Below are positions 14,919 to 22,620 of a stretch of 51,288 nucleotides of DNA, one piece after another. The translations under genes and the position numbers were made by a program. Under the pieces are notes generated by a model, which ran no database searches, had not been told where the DNA came from, and was given only the letters and a program-made list of their open reading frames with translations. Source of the stretch: Streptomyces sp. H27-H1 (lineage in GTDB: Bacteria; Actinomycetota; Actinomycetes; Streptomycetales; Streptomycetaceae); contig NZ_JAPNLJ010000046.1 in NCBI RefSeq assembly GCF_026627445.1, forward strand, positions 1 through 51,288. The letters are read 5' to 3'. How positions within the stretch are numbered: position 1 is the first letter of the stretch; every line of letters starts with the position of its first letter.

Positions 14919-16063
14919 CAGCGGCGGCCCTTCGGAAGGCCGAGCAGCCGCTCGGCGATGATGTCGCGCTGGATCTCGTTGGTCCCGGCGTAGATGGGCC
15001 CGGCGAGGGAGAAGATCCACGGCTCGGCCCATTCCCCGTCGGCGAGTTCCGCGTCGGGGCCCAGCAGGTCGAGGGCGCTCTCGTGCAGGGCGATGTCGTA
15101 CTGCGACCAGAACACCTTGTTCAGGCTGGACTCGGCGCCGATCGTCTCGCCTGCGGCGAAGCGGGAGGCGTTGGCCCAGGTGAACAGCTGGTAGGCGCGG
15201 GCTCCGACCACCGCGTCGGCGACCCGGTCGCGCAGCGCCGTATCGGCCGGGTCCCCCTGGGTCCGCCACAACTCCACGAGGCGGTCGGCGGCGGCGAGGA
15301 AGCGGCCCGGGGCGCGCAGGGTGAGTCCGCGCTCGTTGCCGGTGGTCGACATGGCGATCCGCCAGCCCTGTCCGGGTTCCCCGATGACGTCCGCGTCGGG
15401 TACGAAGACCTCGTCGAGGAAGAGTTCCGCGAAGGCGGGCTTGCCGTCGAGGCGGCGAAGAGGCCGCACGGTGACCCCGGGGGCGTGCAGGTCGAACATC
15501 AGGTAGGTGAGCCCCTGGTGGGGTTTGGGGGCGCCGGGGTCGGTGCGGAAGATACCGAAGGCGCGGTCGGCGAAGGCGGCCCGCGATGACCAGGTCTTCT
15601 GGCCGGACAGCAGCCAGCCGCCTTCGGTGCGCACCGCCCGGGACTTGAGGGAGGCGAGGTCGGAGCCGGATTCGGGCTCGGACCAGGCCTGGGCCCAGAT
15701 GGTCTCCCCACTGGCCATGGAGGGCAGGACGCGGGCGCGCTGTTCGTCCGTGGCGTGGTCGAAGAGGGTGGGGGCGAGCAGGTTGATGCCGTTCTGCGAG
15801 ACCCGGCCGGGTGCGCCGGCGGCCCAGTACTCCTCCTCGAAGACCAGCCAGTGTTCGATGTCGACGCCGCGGCCGCCGTACTCCTCGGGCCAGGACACCA
15901 CCGCCCAGCGCGCGGAGTGCAGGAGCTCCTCCCAGGCCCGGTGGGCGGCGAAGCCCTCGCGGGTCTCCAGGGAGGGGAGGGGGGTGGCGGGCACGTGGGC
16001 GGCCAGCCAGTCGCGCGCCTCGGCCCGGAAGGCCTCCACGTCCGCCGAATGGTTCAGGTCCAT
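14918..16063 (-). CDS. Acyl-CoA dehydrogenase, long subunit (FadE31-like)
   Basis: 381 residues with the flavin-binding motifs AWSEPESGSDLASLKSRA (about 127-144) and KTWSSRAAFADRAFGIF, and a C-terminal GPIYAGTNEIQRDIIAERLL that places the adenine/active-site loop. The WPEEYGGRG segment near 58 is typical of actinobacterial steroid FadE proteins. It is flanked by one-base TGATG overlaps with the enoyl-CoA hydratase before it and the short dehydrogenase after it, so all three should be made together. Substrate inferred to be the ring-opened methyl-dicarboxylic CoA ester. Confidence 0.82.
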   Translation of the reverse strand: MDLNHSADVEAFRAEARDWLAAHVPATPLPSLETREGFAAHRAWEELLHSARWAVVSWPEEYGGRGVDIEHWLVFEEEYWAAGAPGRVSQNGINLLAPTLFDHATDEQRARVLPSMASGETIWAQAWSEPESGSDLASLKSRAVRTEGGWLLSGQKTWSSRAAFADRAFGIFRTDPGAPKPHQGLTYLMFDLHAPGVTVRPLRRLDGKPAFAELFLDEVFVPDADVIGEPGQGWRIAMSTTGNERGLTLRAPGRFLAAADRLVELWRTQGDPADTALRDRVADAVVGARAYQLFTWANASRFAAGETIGAESSLNKVFWSQYDIALHESALDLLGPDAELADGEWAEPWIFSLAGPIYAGTNEIQRDIIAERLLGLPKGRR

Positions 16064-16941
16064 CAGCTGTTCGCCTCCTTCATCGCGGAGCCCTTCATAG
16101 TGGATACGTCCATTCCGCCGAGCGAGTCCGCCGCCGTCTCGGCGTTGTGGGCGTGCGCGAGGTGGTGCAGGCCGAAGACGGAGTCCATGCCGGTGTGCAG
16201 GCCCTGGAGGTCCTCGGCCTGGTTGACGGCCCGCTTGGTGAGGGCGAGTCCGAATCCGGGCATCTCGGCGATCCGCAGGGCGAGCCGCTCGGTGGCGTCG
16301 GCCAGTTCGGCCCGCTCGACGACCCGGTTGACCATGCCGACCTCGTAGGCGCGGCGGGCGGTCATGCGGTCGCCGGTGTAGAGGAATTCCTTGGCGATGC
16401 GCGGGGGCATCGCCCAGGGGTGGGCGAAGTACTCGACGCCCGGGATGCCCATGCGGACGACGGGGTCCGCGAAGAAGGCGTCCTCGCTGGCCACGATCAG
16501 GTCGCAGACCCAGGCGAGCATCAGCCCGCCGGCCACGCACGCGCCGTGGACGGAGGCGATGACGGGCTTGGGCAGTTCGCGCCAGCGCCGGCACATGCCG
16601 AGGTAGACCTCGGATTCGCGGGCGAAGCGGGATTCTGCGCCGGAGCGCTGGGAGTGGTCCCACCAGAGGCCGGCCCGGCGTTCGAAGGGCAGGTGCGCGT
16701 CGCGGTCCGGGGTGCCGATGTCGTGGCCCGCCGAGAAGTGCTCGCCCGCCCCGGCCAGGACGACGGCCTTGACCCCGGGATCATCGGCGGCGCGGTAGAA
16801 GGCGTCGTCGAGGGCGTAGGTCATCGCGCTGTTCTGGGCGTTGCGGTACCGGGGACGGTTCATGGTCACGTACGCGACCGGGCCGCGGCGCTCGTAGAGC
16901 ACCGGCGCCTCGGCGGCGGTGCCGTCGGGGGCGTCGGGCAT
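16063..16941 (-). CDS. Enoyl-CoA hydratase (crotonase family)
   Basis: 292 residues. Seen: RNAQNSAMTYALDDAF near 33-48, FSAGHDIGTPDRD, and the oxyanion loop HGACVAGGLMLAW. The insert DHSQRSGAESRFARESEVYL between the two loops and the long C-terminal tail resemble actinobacterial EchA19-type hydratases. The ATG at 16941 has GGAAG upstream; an open frame runs to a TTG at 16992 inside the operator and was rejected as start. It is first gene of the minus-strand operon with the FadE31/32-like pair, so a hydration step after their desaturation is plausible. Confidence 0.8.
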   Translation of the reverse strand: MPDAPDGTAAEAPVLYERRGPVAYVTMNRPRYRNAQNSAMTYALDDAFYRAADDPGVKAVVLAGAGEHFSAGHDIGTPDRDAHLPFERRAGLWWDHSQRSGAESRFARESEVYLGMCRRWRELPKPVIASVHGACVAGGLMLAWVCDLIVASEDAFFADPVVRMGIPGVEYFAHPWAMPPRIAKEFLYTGDRMTARRAYEVGMVNRVVERAELADATERLALRIAEMPGFGLALTKRAVNQAEDLQGLHTGMDSVFGLHHLAHAHNAETAADSLGGMDVSTMKGSAMKEANS

Positions 16942-16984
16942 CCGGCTTCCATCCTTCACGGGGCTTCCCACCTTCACGAGCTTC

Positions 16985-17003
16985 CCTAACAAGTGTTTGG
17001 TAG
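16985..17003. promoter_or_regulatory. KstR2-like operator, copy 2
   Basis: CCTAACAAGTGTTTGGTAG between the divergent enoyl-CoA hydratase (start 16941) and fadE30-like (start 17018) genes. The core AACAAGTGTTTGGT has one mismatch to the mycobacterial KstR2 consensus AnCAAGnnCTTGnT. It is 17/19 identical to copy 1 at 2741-2759, and the kstR2-like gene lies within the operon it controls. Confidence 0.82.
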
Positions 17004-17017
17004 GTTAACGTACGGCC

Positions 17018-18166
17018 ATGAGCAGCGTCGAGGAGTTCCGCACCGAGGTTCGGAGTTGGCTGAGGGACCACCTCACCGGCGAGTTCGCCGCCCTCAAGGG
17101 CCGCGGCGGACCGGGCCGGGAACACGAGGCCTTCGCCGAACGCCTCGCCTGGGAACGGCACATGGCCGACCACGGCTGGACCTGCGTGGGCTGGCCCGTC
17201 GAGTACGGCGGCCGCGGCGCGAGCACCGGGCAGCAGATCGCCTTCCACGAGGAGTACGCCCTCGCCGACGCCCCCGCGCGCGTGAACCACATCGGCGAGC
17301 AGCTGCTCGGCCCGACCCTCATCGCACACGGCACCGAGGAGCAGCGGCGCCGCTTCCTGCCGCCCATCCGGGCCGTGGAGGAACTGTGGTGCCAGGGCTA
17401 CAGCGAGCCCGACGCCGGCTCGGACCTGGCGAACATCCGCACCCGGGCCGCCCTGGTGGACGGCGCGTGGGTGGTGGACGGCCAGAAGATCTGGACCTCC
17501 CTGGCCCACGAATCGCAGTGGTGCTTCGTCGTCGCCCGCACCGAGCCGGGCTCCCGCCGGCACGCGGGACTGTCCTACCTCCTGGTCCCGATGGACCAGC
17601 CCGGGGTCGAGGTCCGGCCCATCGTCCAGCTGACCGGCACCTCCGAGTTCAACGAGGTCTTCTTCGACGGGGCCCGCGCCGACGCCGCCCACGTCGTCGG
17701 CGCGCCCGGCGAGGGCTGGGCCGTCGCCATGGCCACCCTCGGCTTCGAGCGCGGCGTCTCCACCCTCGGCCAGCAGGTCGGCTTCCGCCGCGAGCTCGAA
17801 GACCTGGCCGCCCTGGCCCGGCGGAGCGGCCGGGCGGCCGATCCGCTGATCCGCGACCGGCTGGTCCGGGCCTGGATCGGCCTGGAGACCATGCGCGCCT
17901 CCGCGCTGCGGCCCGGCGTCGCCCCGTCCACGGCCAAGCTGTACTGGTCCCGCTGGCACCGGGAGCTCGGCGAACTCGCCATGGAGGTGTGCGGAGCCTC
18001 CTCGCTCCTCGCGGCCGGGACGCACGGGGACCCGTACGACCTCGACGACTGGCAGCGGCTCTTCCTCTTCTCCCGCTCCGACACCATCTACGCGGGCTCC
18101 GACGAGATCCAGCGCACCATCGTCGCCGAGCGGATCCTCGGCCTTCCCAAGGAGGTACGGGCGTGA
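17018..18166 (+). CDS. fadE30: Acyl-CoA dehydrogenase FadE30-like
   Basis: 382 residues, full-length dehydrogenase: GWPVEYGGRGAST near 57-69, GYSEPDAGSDLANIRTRA at about 127-144, IWTSLAHES, and C-terminal DTIYAGSDEIQRTIVAERIL. In M. tuberculosis FadE30 (about 385 residues) carries out the first desaturation of the HIP-CoA side chain. First gene of the plus-strand operon fadE30-ipdF-kstR2-fadA6, with the operator 15 nt before its start. Its stop overlaps the next gene (GTGA). The FadE30 label rests on adjacency to ipdF and the regulator as in Rv3557c-Rv3560c. Confidence 0.83.
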   Translation: MSSVEEFRTEVRSWLRDHLTGEFAALKGRGGPGREHEAFAERLAWERHMADHGWTCVGWPVEYGGRGASTGQQIAFHEEYALADAPARVNHIGEQLLGPTLIAHGTEEQRRRFLPPIRAVEELWCQGYSEPDAGSDLANIRTRAALVDGAWVVDGQKIWTSLAHESQWCFVVARTEPGSRRHAGLSYLLVPMDQPGVEVRPIVQLTGTSEFNEVFFDGARADAAHVVGAPGEGWAVAMATLGFERGVSTLGQQVGFRRELEDLAALARRSGRAADPLIRDRLVRAWIGLETMRASALRPGVAPSTAKLYWSRWHRELGELAMEVCGASSLLAAGTHGDPYDLDDWQRLFLFSRSDTIYAGSDEIQRTIVAERILGLPKEVRA

Positions 18167-18957
18167 ACGCTCCCCGCAACGCACCCGAGTACGTGGCCGG
18201 GCACGGGCTGCTGGCGGGCCGGACCGCCGTCATCACCGCCGCCGCCGGGGCCGGCATCGGCGGGGCCACCGCCCGCCGCTTCCTGGAGGAGGGAGCCCGC
18301 ATCCTCATCGGGGACGCGCACGCGCGGCGCCTGAAGGAGAGCGAGGAGGCGCTGGCCGCGGAGTTCGGCGCGGACCGCGTCGCCTCCCTGCCCTGCGACG
18401 TCACCGACGAGGAGCAGGTCAACGCCCTCTTCGCGCTCGCCGAACACATCCACGGCCGCCTCGACGTGGTCGTCAACAACGCCGGGCTCGGCGGCACCGC
18501 GAACCTCGTCGACATGACCGACGACCAGTGGTCCCGCGTCCTCGACGTGACACTGAACGGCACCTTCCGCTGCACCCGCGCCGCGATGCGCTCGATGCGG
18601 GACTCCACCGTCGGCGGGGTGATCGTCAACAACGCCTCCGTCATCGGCTGGCGCGCCCAGACCGGGCAGGCCCACTACGCCGCCGCCAAGGCCGGGGTGA
18701 TGGCACTGACCCGCTGCGCGGCGCTGGAGGCGGCGGAGTTCGGCGTACGGATCAACGCGGTCGCGCCGAGCCTGGCCATGCATCCGCACCTGGTGAAGGT
18801 CACCAGTGCGGAGCTGCTCGCCGAACTCACCGCCCGCGAGGCCTTCGGCCGCTACGCCGAGCCCTGGGAGGTCGCCAACGTCATCGTGTTCCTGGCCAGC
18901 GGCTACTCGTCGTACATGACGGGCGAGACCGTGTCGGTCAGCAGTCAGCACGCGTAG
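18163..18957 (+). CDS. ipdF: SDR-family steroid C/D-ring dehydrogenase IpdF-like
   Basis: 264-residue SDR beginning with GTG at 18163 within the fadE30 stop. Features: ITAAAGAGIGGATARRF cofactor loop (near 26-42; TAAAGAGIGGA in place of TGxxxGxG, typical of the IpdF group), NNAG, catalytic Ser (NNASVIG), YAAAK. IpdF interconverts the 5-hydroxyl and ketone of the HIP-type CoA esters. The adjacent fadE30 and kstR2 genes match the mycobacterial arrangement (Rv3559c-Rv3560c near Rv3557c). The N-terminus NAPRNAPEYVAGHGLLAGRT is the usual pre-Rossmann extension. Confidence 0.82.
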   Translation: MNAPRNAPEYVAGHGLLAGRTAVITAAAGAGIGGATARRFLEEGARILIGDAHARRLKESEEALAAEFGADRVASLPCDVTDEEQVNALFALAEHIHGRLDVVVNNAGLGGTANLVDMTDDQWSRVLDVTLNGTFRCTRAAMRSMRDSTVGGVIVNNASVIGWRAQTGQAHYAAAKAGVMALTRCAALEAAEFGVRINAVAPSLAMHPHLVKVTSAELLAELTAREAFGRYAEPWEVANVIVFLASGYSSYMTGETVSVSSQHA

Positions 18958-18982
18958 GCCGGCGTATGACCAGAATGGGCGC

Positions 18983-19609
18983 GTGCCAACGAACAAGCCG
19001 ACAGCCCAGAAGAAGTCCCCGGTGACGGCGTCTCCCGAACGCCGCCGCGAACTCCTCGACACCGCCGCCGAGGTCTTCGCCGCCCAGGGATACAACGCCA
19101 CCACGGTCCGCAAGATCGCCGACGCCGCCGGAATGCTCGCCGGCAGCCTCTACTACCACTTCGATTCCAAGGAATCGATGCTCGACGAGATCCTCTCCGC
19201 CTTCCTGACCGAGCTGTGGGAGGGGTACGACACCGTCCTCGCCGCCGGTCTCGGACCCAGGGAGACCATCGAGGCCCTCGTCACCGAATCGTTCCGGGAG
19301 ATCGACCGGCACCGCGCCGCGGTCGCCATCTACCAGAAGGAATCCCGGCACCTGTCGGTCCAGCCCCGCTTCCACTACCTCTCCGACTCGCAGGTCAAGT
19401 TCGAGAAGGCGTGGCTGGGGACGCTGGAGCGCGGGGTCGCGGCCGAGGTCTTCCGCGCCGACCTGGACATCCGCCTCACCTACCGCTTCGTGCGCGACAC
19501 GGTGTGGGTGGCGGCGTCCTGGTACCGGCCGGGCGGCCAGCACAGCCCCGAGGAGATCGCCCGCCAGTACCTGTCGATGGTCCTGGACGGCATCGCCACA
19601 CGTACGTAA
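18983..19609 (+). CDS. kstR2: TetR-family repressor, KstR2-like
   Basis: 208 residues from a GTG at 18983. The helix-turn-helix spans about 19-65 (RRRELLDTAAEVFAAQGY, TTVRKIADAAGMLAGSLYYH, FDSKESML). KstR2 represses the C/D-ring genes and is released by HIP-CoA; this protein has the same length (about 200 residues) and lies inside the operon with fadE30, ipdF and fadA6, so autoregulation through the 16985 operator is expected. The ribosome site is weak, consistent with low expression. Spacing is 25 nt from ipdF and 25 nt to fadA6. Confidence 0.83.
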   Translation: MPTNKPTAQKKSPVTASPERRRELLDTAAEVFAAQGYNATTVRKIADAAGMLAGSLYYHFDSKESMLDEILSAFLTELWEGYDTVLAAGLGPRETIEALVTESFREIDRHRAAVAIYQKESRHLSVQPRFHYLSDSQVKFEKAWLGTLERGVAAEVFRADLDIRLTYRFVRDTVWVAASWYRPGGQHSPEEIARQYLSMVLDGIATRT

Positions 19610-19634
19610 CCCCACACATCCCTGAGGAGTCCCG

Positions 19635-20792
19635 ATGCCCGAGGCCTACATAGTCGAAGCGGTACGCACCCCCGTGGGCCGGCGCAAGGGGGGCCTGTCC
19701 GAGGTCCACCCCGCCGACCTGGGGGCGCACGTCCTCAAGGCCCTCGTCGAACGGTCCGGGATCGACCCGTCGGCCGTGGAGGACGTGGTGTTCGGCTGCC
19801 TCGACACGGTGGGGCCGCAGGCCGGCGACATCGCCCGGACCGCCTGGCTGGCGGCAGGACTCCCCGAGGAGGTCCCGGGCGTCACCATCGACCGGCAGTG
19901 CGGATCCTCGCAGCAGGCCGTCCACTTCGCGGCGCAGGGCGTCATGTCCGGCACCCAGGACCTGGTGGTCGCGGGCGGCACCCAGAACATGTCGATGATC
20001 CCGATCGCCTTCGCCTCCCGGCAGGCGGCGGAGCCGCTGGGCTTCACCGAGGGCCCCTACCTGGGGTCGGCGGGGTGGCGGGCCCGGTACGGGGACTCGC
20101 CCGTCAACCAGTTCTACGGCGCCCAGCTGATCGCGGAGAAATGGGGCATCTCCCGGCGGGACATGGAGGAGTTCGCCCTGCGCTCCCACGAGCGGGCGCT
20201 GCGCGCCATCGACGAGGGCCGCTTCGAGCGGGAGATCGTGCCGTACGGCTCGGTGGCGGTGGACGAGGGCCCGCGGCGGGACACGAGCCTGGAGAAGATG
20301 GCGGGACTCAAGCCCGTCATGGAGGGCGGCACGATCACGGCAGCGGTCTCCTCCCAGGTCTCGGACGGCGCGGCGGCGATGCTGCTGGCCTCCGAACGGG
20401 CCGTACGGGAACACGGGCTGCGCCCGCGGGCCCGCATCCACCACCTGTCGGTCCGCGGCGAGGACCCGATCCGCATGCTGTCGGCGCCGATCCCGGCGAC
20501 GGCGTACGCACTGAAGAAGACCGGCATGTCCCTCTCGGACATCGACCTGGTCGAGATCAACGAGGCCTTCGCCCCGGTGGCCCTGGCCTGGCTGAAGGAA
20601 ACGGGCGCGGACCCCGCGCGGGTCAACGTCAACGGCGGCGCGATCGCGCTGGGCCATCCGCTGGGCGCGACGGGCGTCAAGCTGATGACGACCCTCCTGC
20701 ACGAACTGGAGCGCACGGGCGGCCGCTTCGGCCTCCAGACCATGTGCGAGGGCGGCGGCCAGGCCAACGTGACAATCATCGAGCGGCTCTAG
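19635..20792 (+). CDS. fadA6: Thiolase FadA6-like
   Basis: 385-residue thiolase: acylated Cys89 in DRQCGSSQQ, NEAFAPVALAWL (Asn/His region), GGAIALGHPLGATG with the active-site His, and CEGGGQANVTIIERL with the second Cys. FadA6 releases propionyl-CoA/acetyl-CoA/succinyl-CoA type products at the end of HIP degradation (M. tuberculosis FadA6 about 386 residues). Ribosome site GAGGAG before the ATG at 19635. Last gene of the operon; beyond it are remnants rather than catabolic genes. Confidence 0.86.
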   Translation: MPEAYIVEAVRTPVGRRKGGLSEVHPADLGAHVLKALVERSGIDPSAVEDVVFGCLDTVGPQAGDIARTAWLAAGLPEEVPGVTIDRQCGSSQQAVHFAAQGVMSGTQDLVVAGGTQNMSMIPIAFASRQAAEPLGFTEGPYLGSAGWRARYGDSPVNQFYGAQLIAEKWGISRRDMEEFALRSHERALRAIDEGRFEREIVPYGSVAVDEGPRRDTSLEKMAGLKPVMEGGTITAAVSSQVSDGAAAMLLASERAVREHGLRPRARIHHLSVRGEDPIRMLSAPIPATAYALKKTGMSLSDIDLVEINEAFAPVALAWLKETGADPARVNVNGGAIALGHPLGATGVKLMTTLLHELERTGGRFGLQTMCEGGGQANVTIIERL

Positions 20793-20840
20793 CCCGCGCG
20801 CCAGCCCGCCGGGGGCTCGCCGGCACCGGGCCTGCCCGGA

Positions 20841-20964
20841 GTACGCGAGCCCGGAGCCCGCGAGTCGGCGAGCCGCAGTTGGCTGATGCTCGCCCTGGGC
20901 ACCGGCGGCCAGACCGCCAGCACGACGGTGCTCTACGGGCTGCCCTACCAGCACGGCGGTCGCC
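20841..20964 (+). pseudogene. Fragment of an MFS transporter N-terminus
   Basis: One frame reads ESASRSWLMLALGTGGQTAS followed by TTVLYGLPYQHGG, the pattern of the first transmembrane helix of a major-facilitator permease, and then becomes unrelated Arg-rich sequence. No start with ribosome site and no further helices are present. A steroid uptake or efflux transporter once downstream of fadA6 is a possible origin, but the fragment is too short to say. Confidence 0.5.
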
Positions 20965-21066
20965 GAGTACGCCGGCGGCGACTGGGCGGGCCGCGCCGAC
21001 GGCGGACCGGGTCAAGACCTGAGGTCCGGCCCGGCGGGCCGCCGGCCCACCCCTGGAACGCACGCT

Positions 21067-21576
21067 TCAGGTGGTGGGGCGGCGGCGCGACAGCCGGGTC
21101 AGGGAGACCGTCTGGATCAGGACCGGGACGCCGGTCGCGGCCTCCCAGAACACCGGTTCCGCCGGAGGTGTGCGGCTCCACTGCCAGGCCGGGCCGCGCG
21201 GGTCCACGAGGACCGGCAGGCCGTCGTTGCCGCCCGCGCCGCCGCCCGCCGGGAGGGGGCCCAGGTCCCGGCCCGATTCCGTACGCAGGTGTCCGCCGGC
21301 CTCCACCACCCGTTCCACCCGGCCGTTCGCGCGCAGCGCGTGGTCGTCCCAGGCGTAGCTTCCGCACAGGGCGATCAGCACCGCGCCCGTCGCGAGCAGC
21401 GTCCGGTGGACGAAGCCGGTTTCGGTGCCGTTCGGTACCCCTGACACGAACGCGAACAGTGCCAGCAGTACCGGCAGCCAGTGCGGTTCGGGTCCGCGCA
21501 TCATCATGACGGCGGTGAACTCCGCCGCGAGTGCGAGGGAGTTGCGTACCACAGCGCCGCGGACCGATATCGACAT
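21067..21576 (-). CDS. Hypothetical membrane protein
   Basis: 169 residues from the ATG at 21576 (a GTG two codons upstream is also possible). Two to three hydrophobic segments: about 12-24 with MMM, 32-48 (WLPVLLALFAFVSGV) and 60-75 (LLATGAVLIALCGSYAW). These are followed by a soluble tail with Gly/Pro-rich stretch GPLPAGGGAGGNDGLPV and basic end RLSRRRPTT. I recognise no family. The codon bias (GC in third positions) supports real coding. It stands alone between a remnant and a tRNA-like structure. Confidence 0.55.
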   Translation of the reverse strand: MSISVRGAVVRNSLALAAEFTAVMMMRGPEPHWLPVLLALFAFVSGVPNGTETGFVHRTLLATGAVLIALCGSYAWDDHALRANGRVERVVEAGGHLRTESGRDLGPLPAGGGAGGNDGLPVLVDPRGPAWQWSRTPPAEPVFWEAATGVPVLIQTVSLTRLSRRRPTT

Positions 21577-21640
21577 GCGCACATCATGCCGGGGACATCC
21601 GGGTGCGTACCGGCCGGGGCGGGGCCAACGATCCTCTCAA

Positions 21641-21718
21641 GGGCTGGGCCCCAGCACAGAGGTAGTGCGCCTACACGGCATGGAGGAGGACGCCGGTTCG
21701 AACCCGGCCGCCCAGCCC
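21641..21718 (+). other. tRNA-like structure (degenerate tRNA or tRNA mimic)
   Basis: A perfect T-arm (21692-21708, GCCGG, loop TTCGAAC, CCGGC), a 4-bp D-stem GCAC/GTGC with GG-containing loop (21654-21668), an anticodon-like stem 21670-21674/21682-21686 with one mismatch and loop ACGGCAT, and a 9-bp acceptor GGGCTGGGC/GCCCAGCCC (21641-21649/21710-21718). Defects: no T at the conserved position 33, three bases where positions 8-9 should be, an acceptor stem that is too long, and no encoded CCA. A normal alanine (GGC) tRNA is therefore unlikely; a decayed tRNA or folded RNA is more plausible. Confidence 0.45.
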
Positions 21719-21723
21719 CCTTC

Positions 21724-22620
21724 TTACGTCGCGGCCGTCGCCGCCAGCCACGCCCCGGCCGCCCCGATCGCCGCCGCCGAGGCCGGGAGCGGCAGGCCCA
21801 GGAACCCGTGGAAGACCCCGGGGACCAGGTGGACGGCGCAGTCCACGCCCGCACCGCCCAGCCGGCGCCCGTAGGCGAGGCCCTCGTCGCGCAGGATGTC
21901 GCAGTCCGCCAGGACGAGCAGCGTGCGGGGCAGTCCCGACAGGTCGGGGGCCCGCAGCGGGGAGACGTGGGGGTGGTCCGGGTCGCCGCCGTACTGGTCC
22001 CAGTACCAGGCCATGTGGGCCGCGGTGTGGAAGTGGCCCTCCGCGAACTCGGACACCGAGGGGGAGCCCGTCGACGAGGCGGAGGCGTCCAGGGGCGGGT
22101 AGAACAGCAGCTGGCCGGCGACGAGTCCGGGGGCCCTCAGGGCCGTCACGGCCGCGAGGTTGCCTCCGCTGGAGTCCCCGGCGACGACCAGCCGTGCGGG
22201 GTCGCAGCCCAGTTCGGCGGCCCGTGCCCGGGCCCACAGCAGCACCGTCAGCGCGTCGTCGGGCGCCGCCGGCCACGGGTGTTCGGGGGCGAGGCGGTAG
22301 TCCGCGGAGACCACCACCGTGCCCGAGGCCGCGGCCAGCGACCGGCACAGCGCGTCGTGGCTGTCCAGCCCGCACATCACCCAGCCCCCGCCGTGGAAGA
22401 ACACCGTCAGCGGGCGGCCCTCGGCGCCCGGCGCCGGATCGTAGACGCGGACCGGGACTCCGTCCGCGACCGCGTCCCGTACGGAGGCCACCGCCGCGCC
22501 CCCCGGGGAACCGGCCGCGGCGGCCCTGAGGGCCGCCGCGTCGCCCGGTCCGGGGAAGGCCGCCGCCATCGCGTCGCACAGCCGGCGCGCCGCCGGGGAC
22601 AGGGAATCGGCGCCGCTCAT
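21724..22620 (-). CDS. Alpha/beta hydrolase, hormone-sensitive-lipase-type esterase
   Basis: 298 residues. HGGGW oxyanion motif at 76-80 (FFHGGGWVMCG), nucleophile Ser150 in GDSSG, acid in LADCDILRDEG and His in VPGVFHGF complete the triad. Esterases of this family hydrolyse short-chain and lactone-type esters. The ATG overlaps the SDR stop upstream (ATGA), placing it third in the operon LLM-SDR-esterase. In that context it could hydrolyse the ester made by a Baeyer-Villiger-type LLM enzyme; that is inference. Confidence 0.87.
   Translation of the reverse strand: MSGADSLSPAARRLCDAMAAAFPGPGDAAALRAAAAGSPGGAAVASVRDAVADGVPVRVYDPAPGAEGRPLTVFFHGGGWVMCGLDSHDALCRSLAAASGTVVVSADYRLAPEHPWPAAPDDALTVLLWARARAAELGCDPARLVVAGDSSGGNLAAVTALRAPGLVAGQLLFYPPLDASASSTGSPSVSEFAEGHFHTAAHMAWYWDQYGGDPDHPHVSPLRAPDLSGLPRTLLVLADCDILRDEGLAYGRRLGGAGVDCAVHLVPGVFHGFLGLPLPASAAAIGAAGAWLAATAAT

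Noticed and set aside
16941..16992. TTG at 16992 as start of the enoyl-CoA hydratase
   Set aside because: Inside the second operator; the ATG at 16941 has a ribosome site.
21641..21718. Functional alanine tRNA (GGC)
   Set aside because: Missing the conserved T33, extra base before the D-stem, mismatch in the anticodon stem and over-long acceptor stem.
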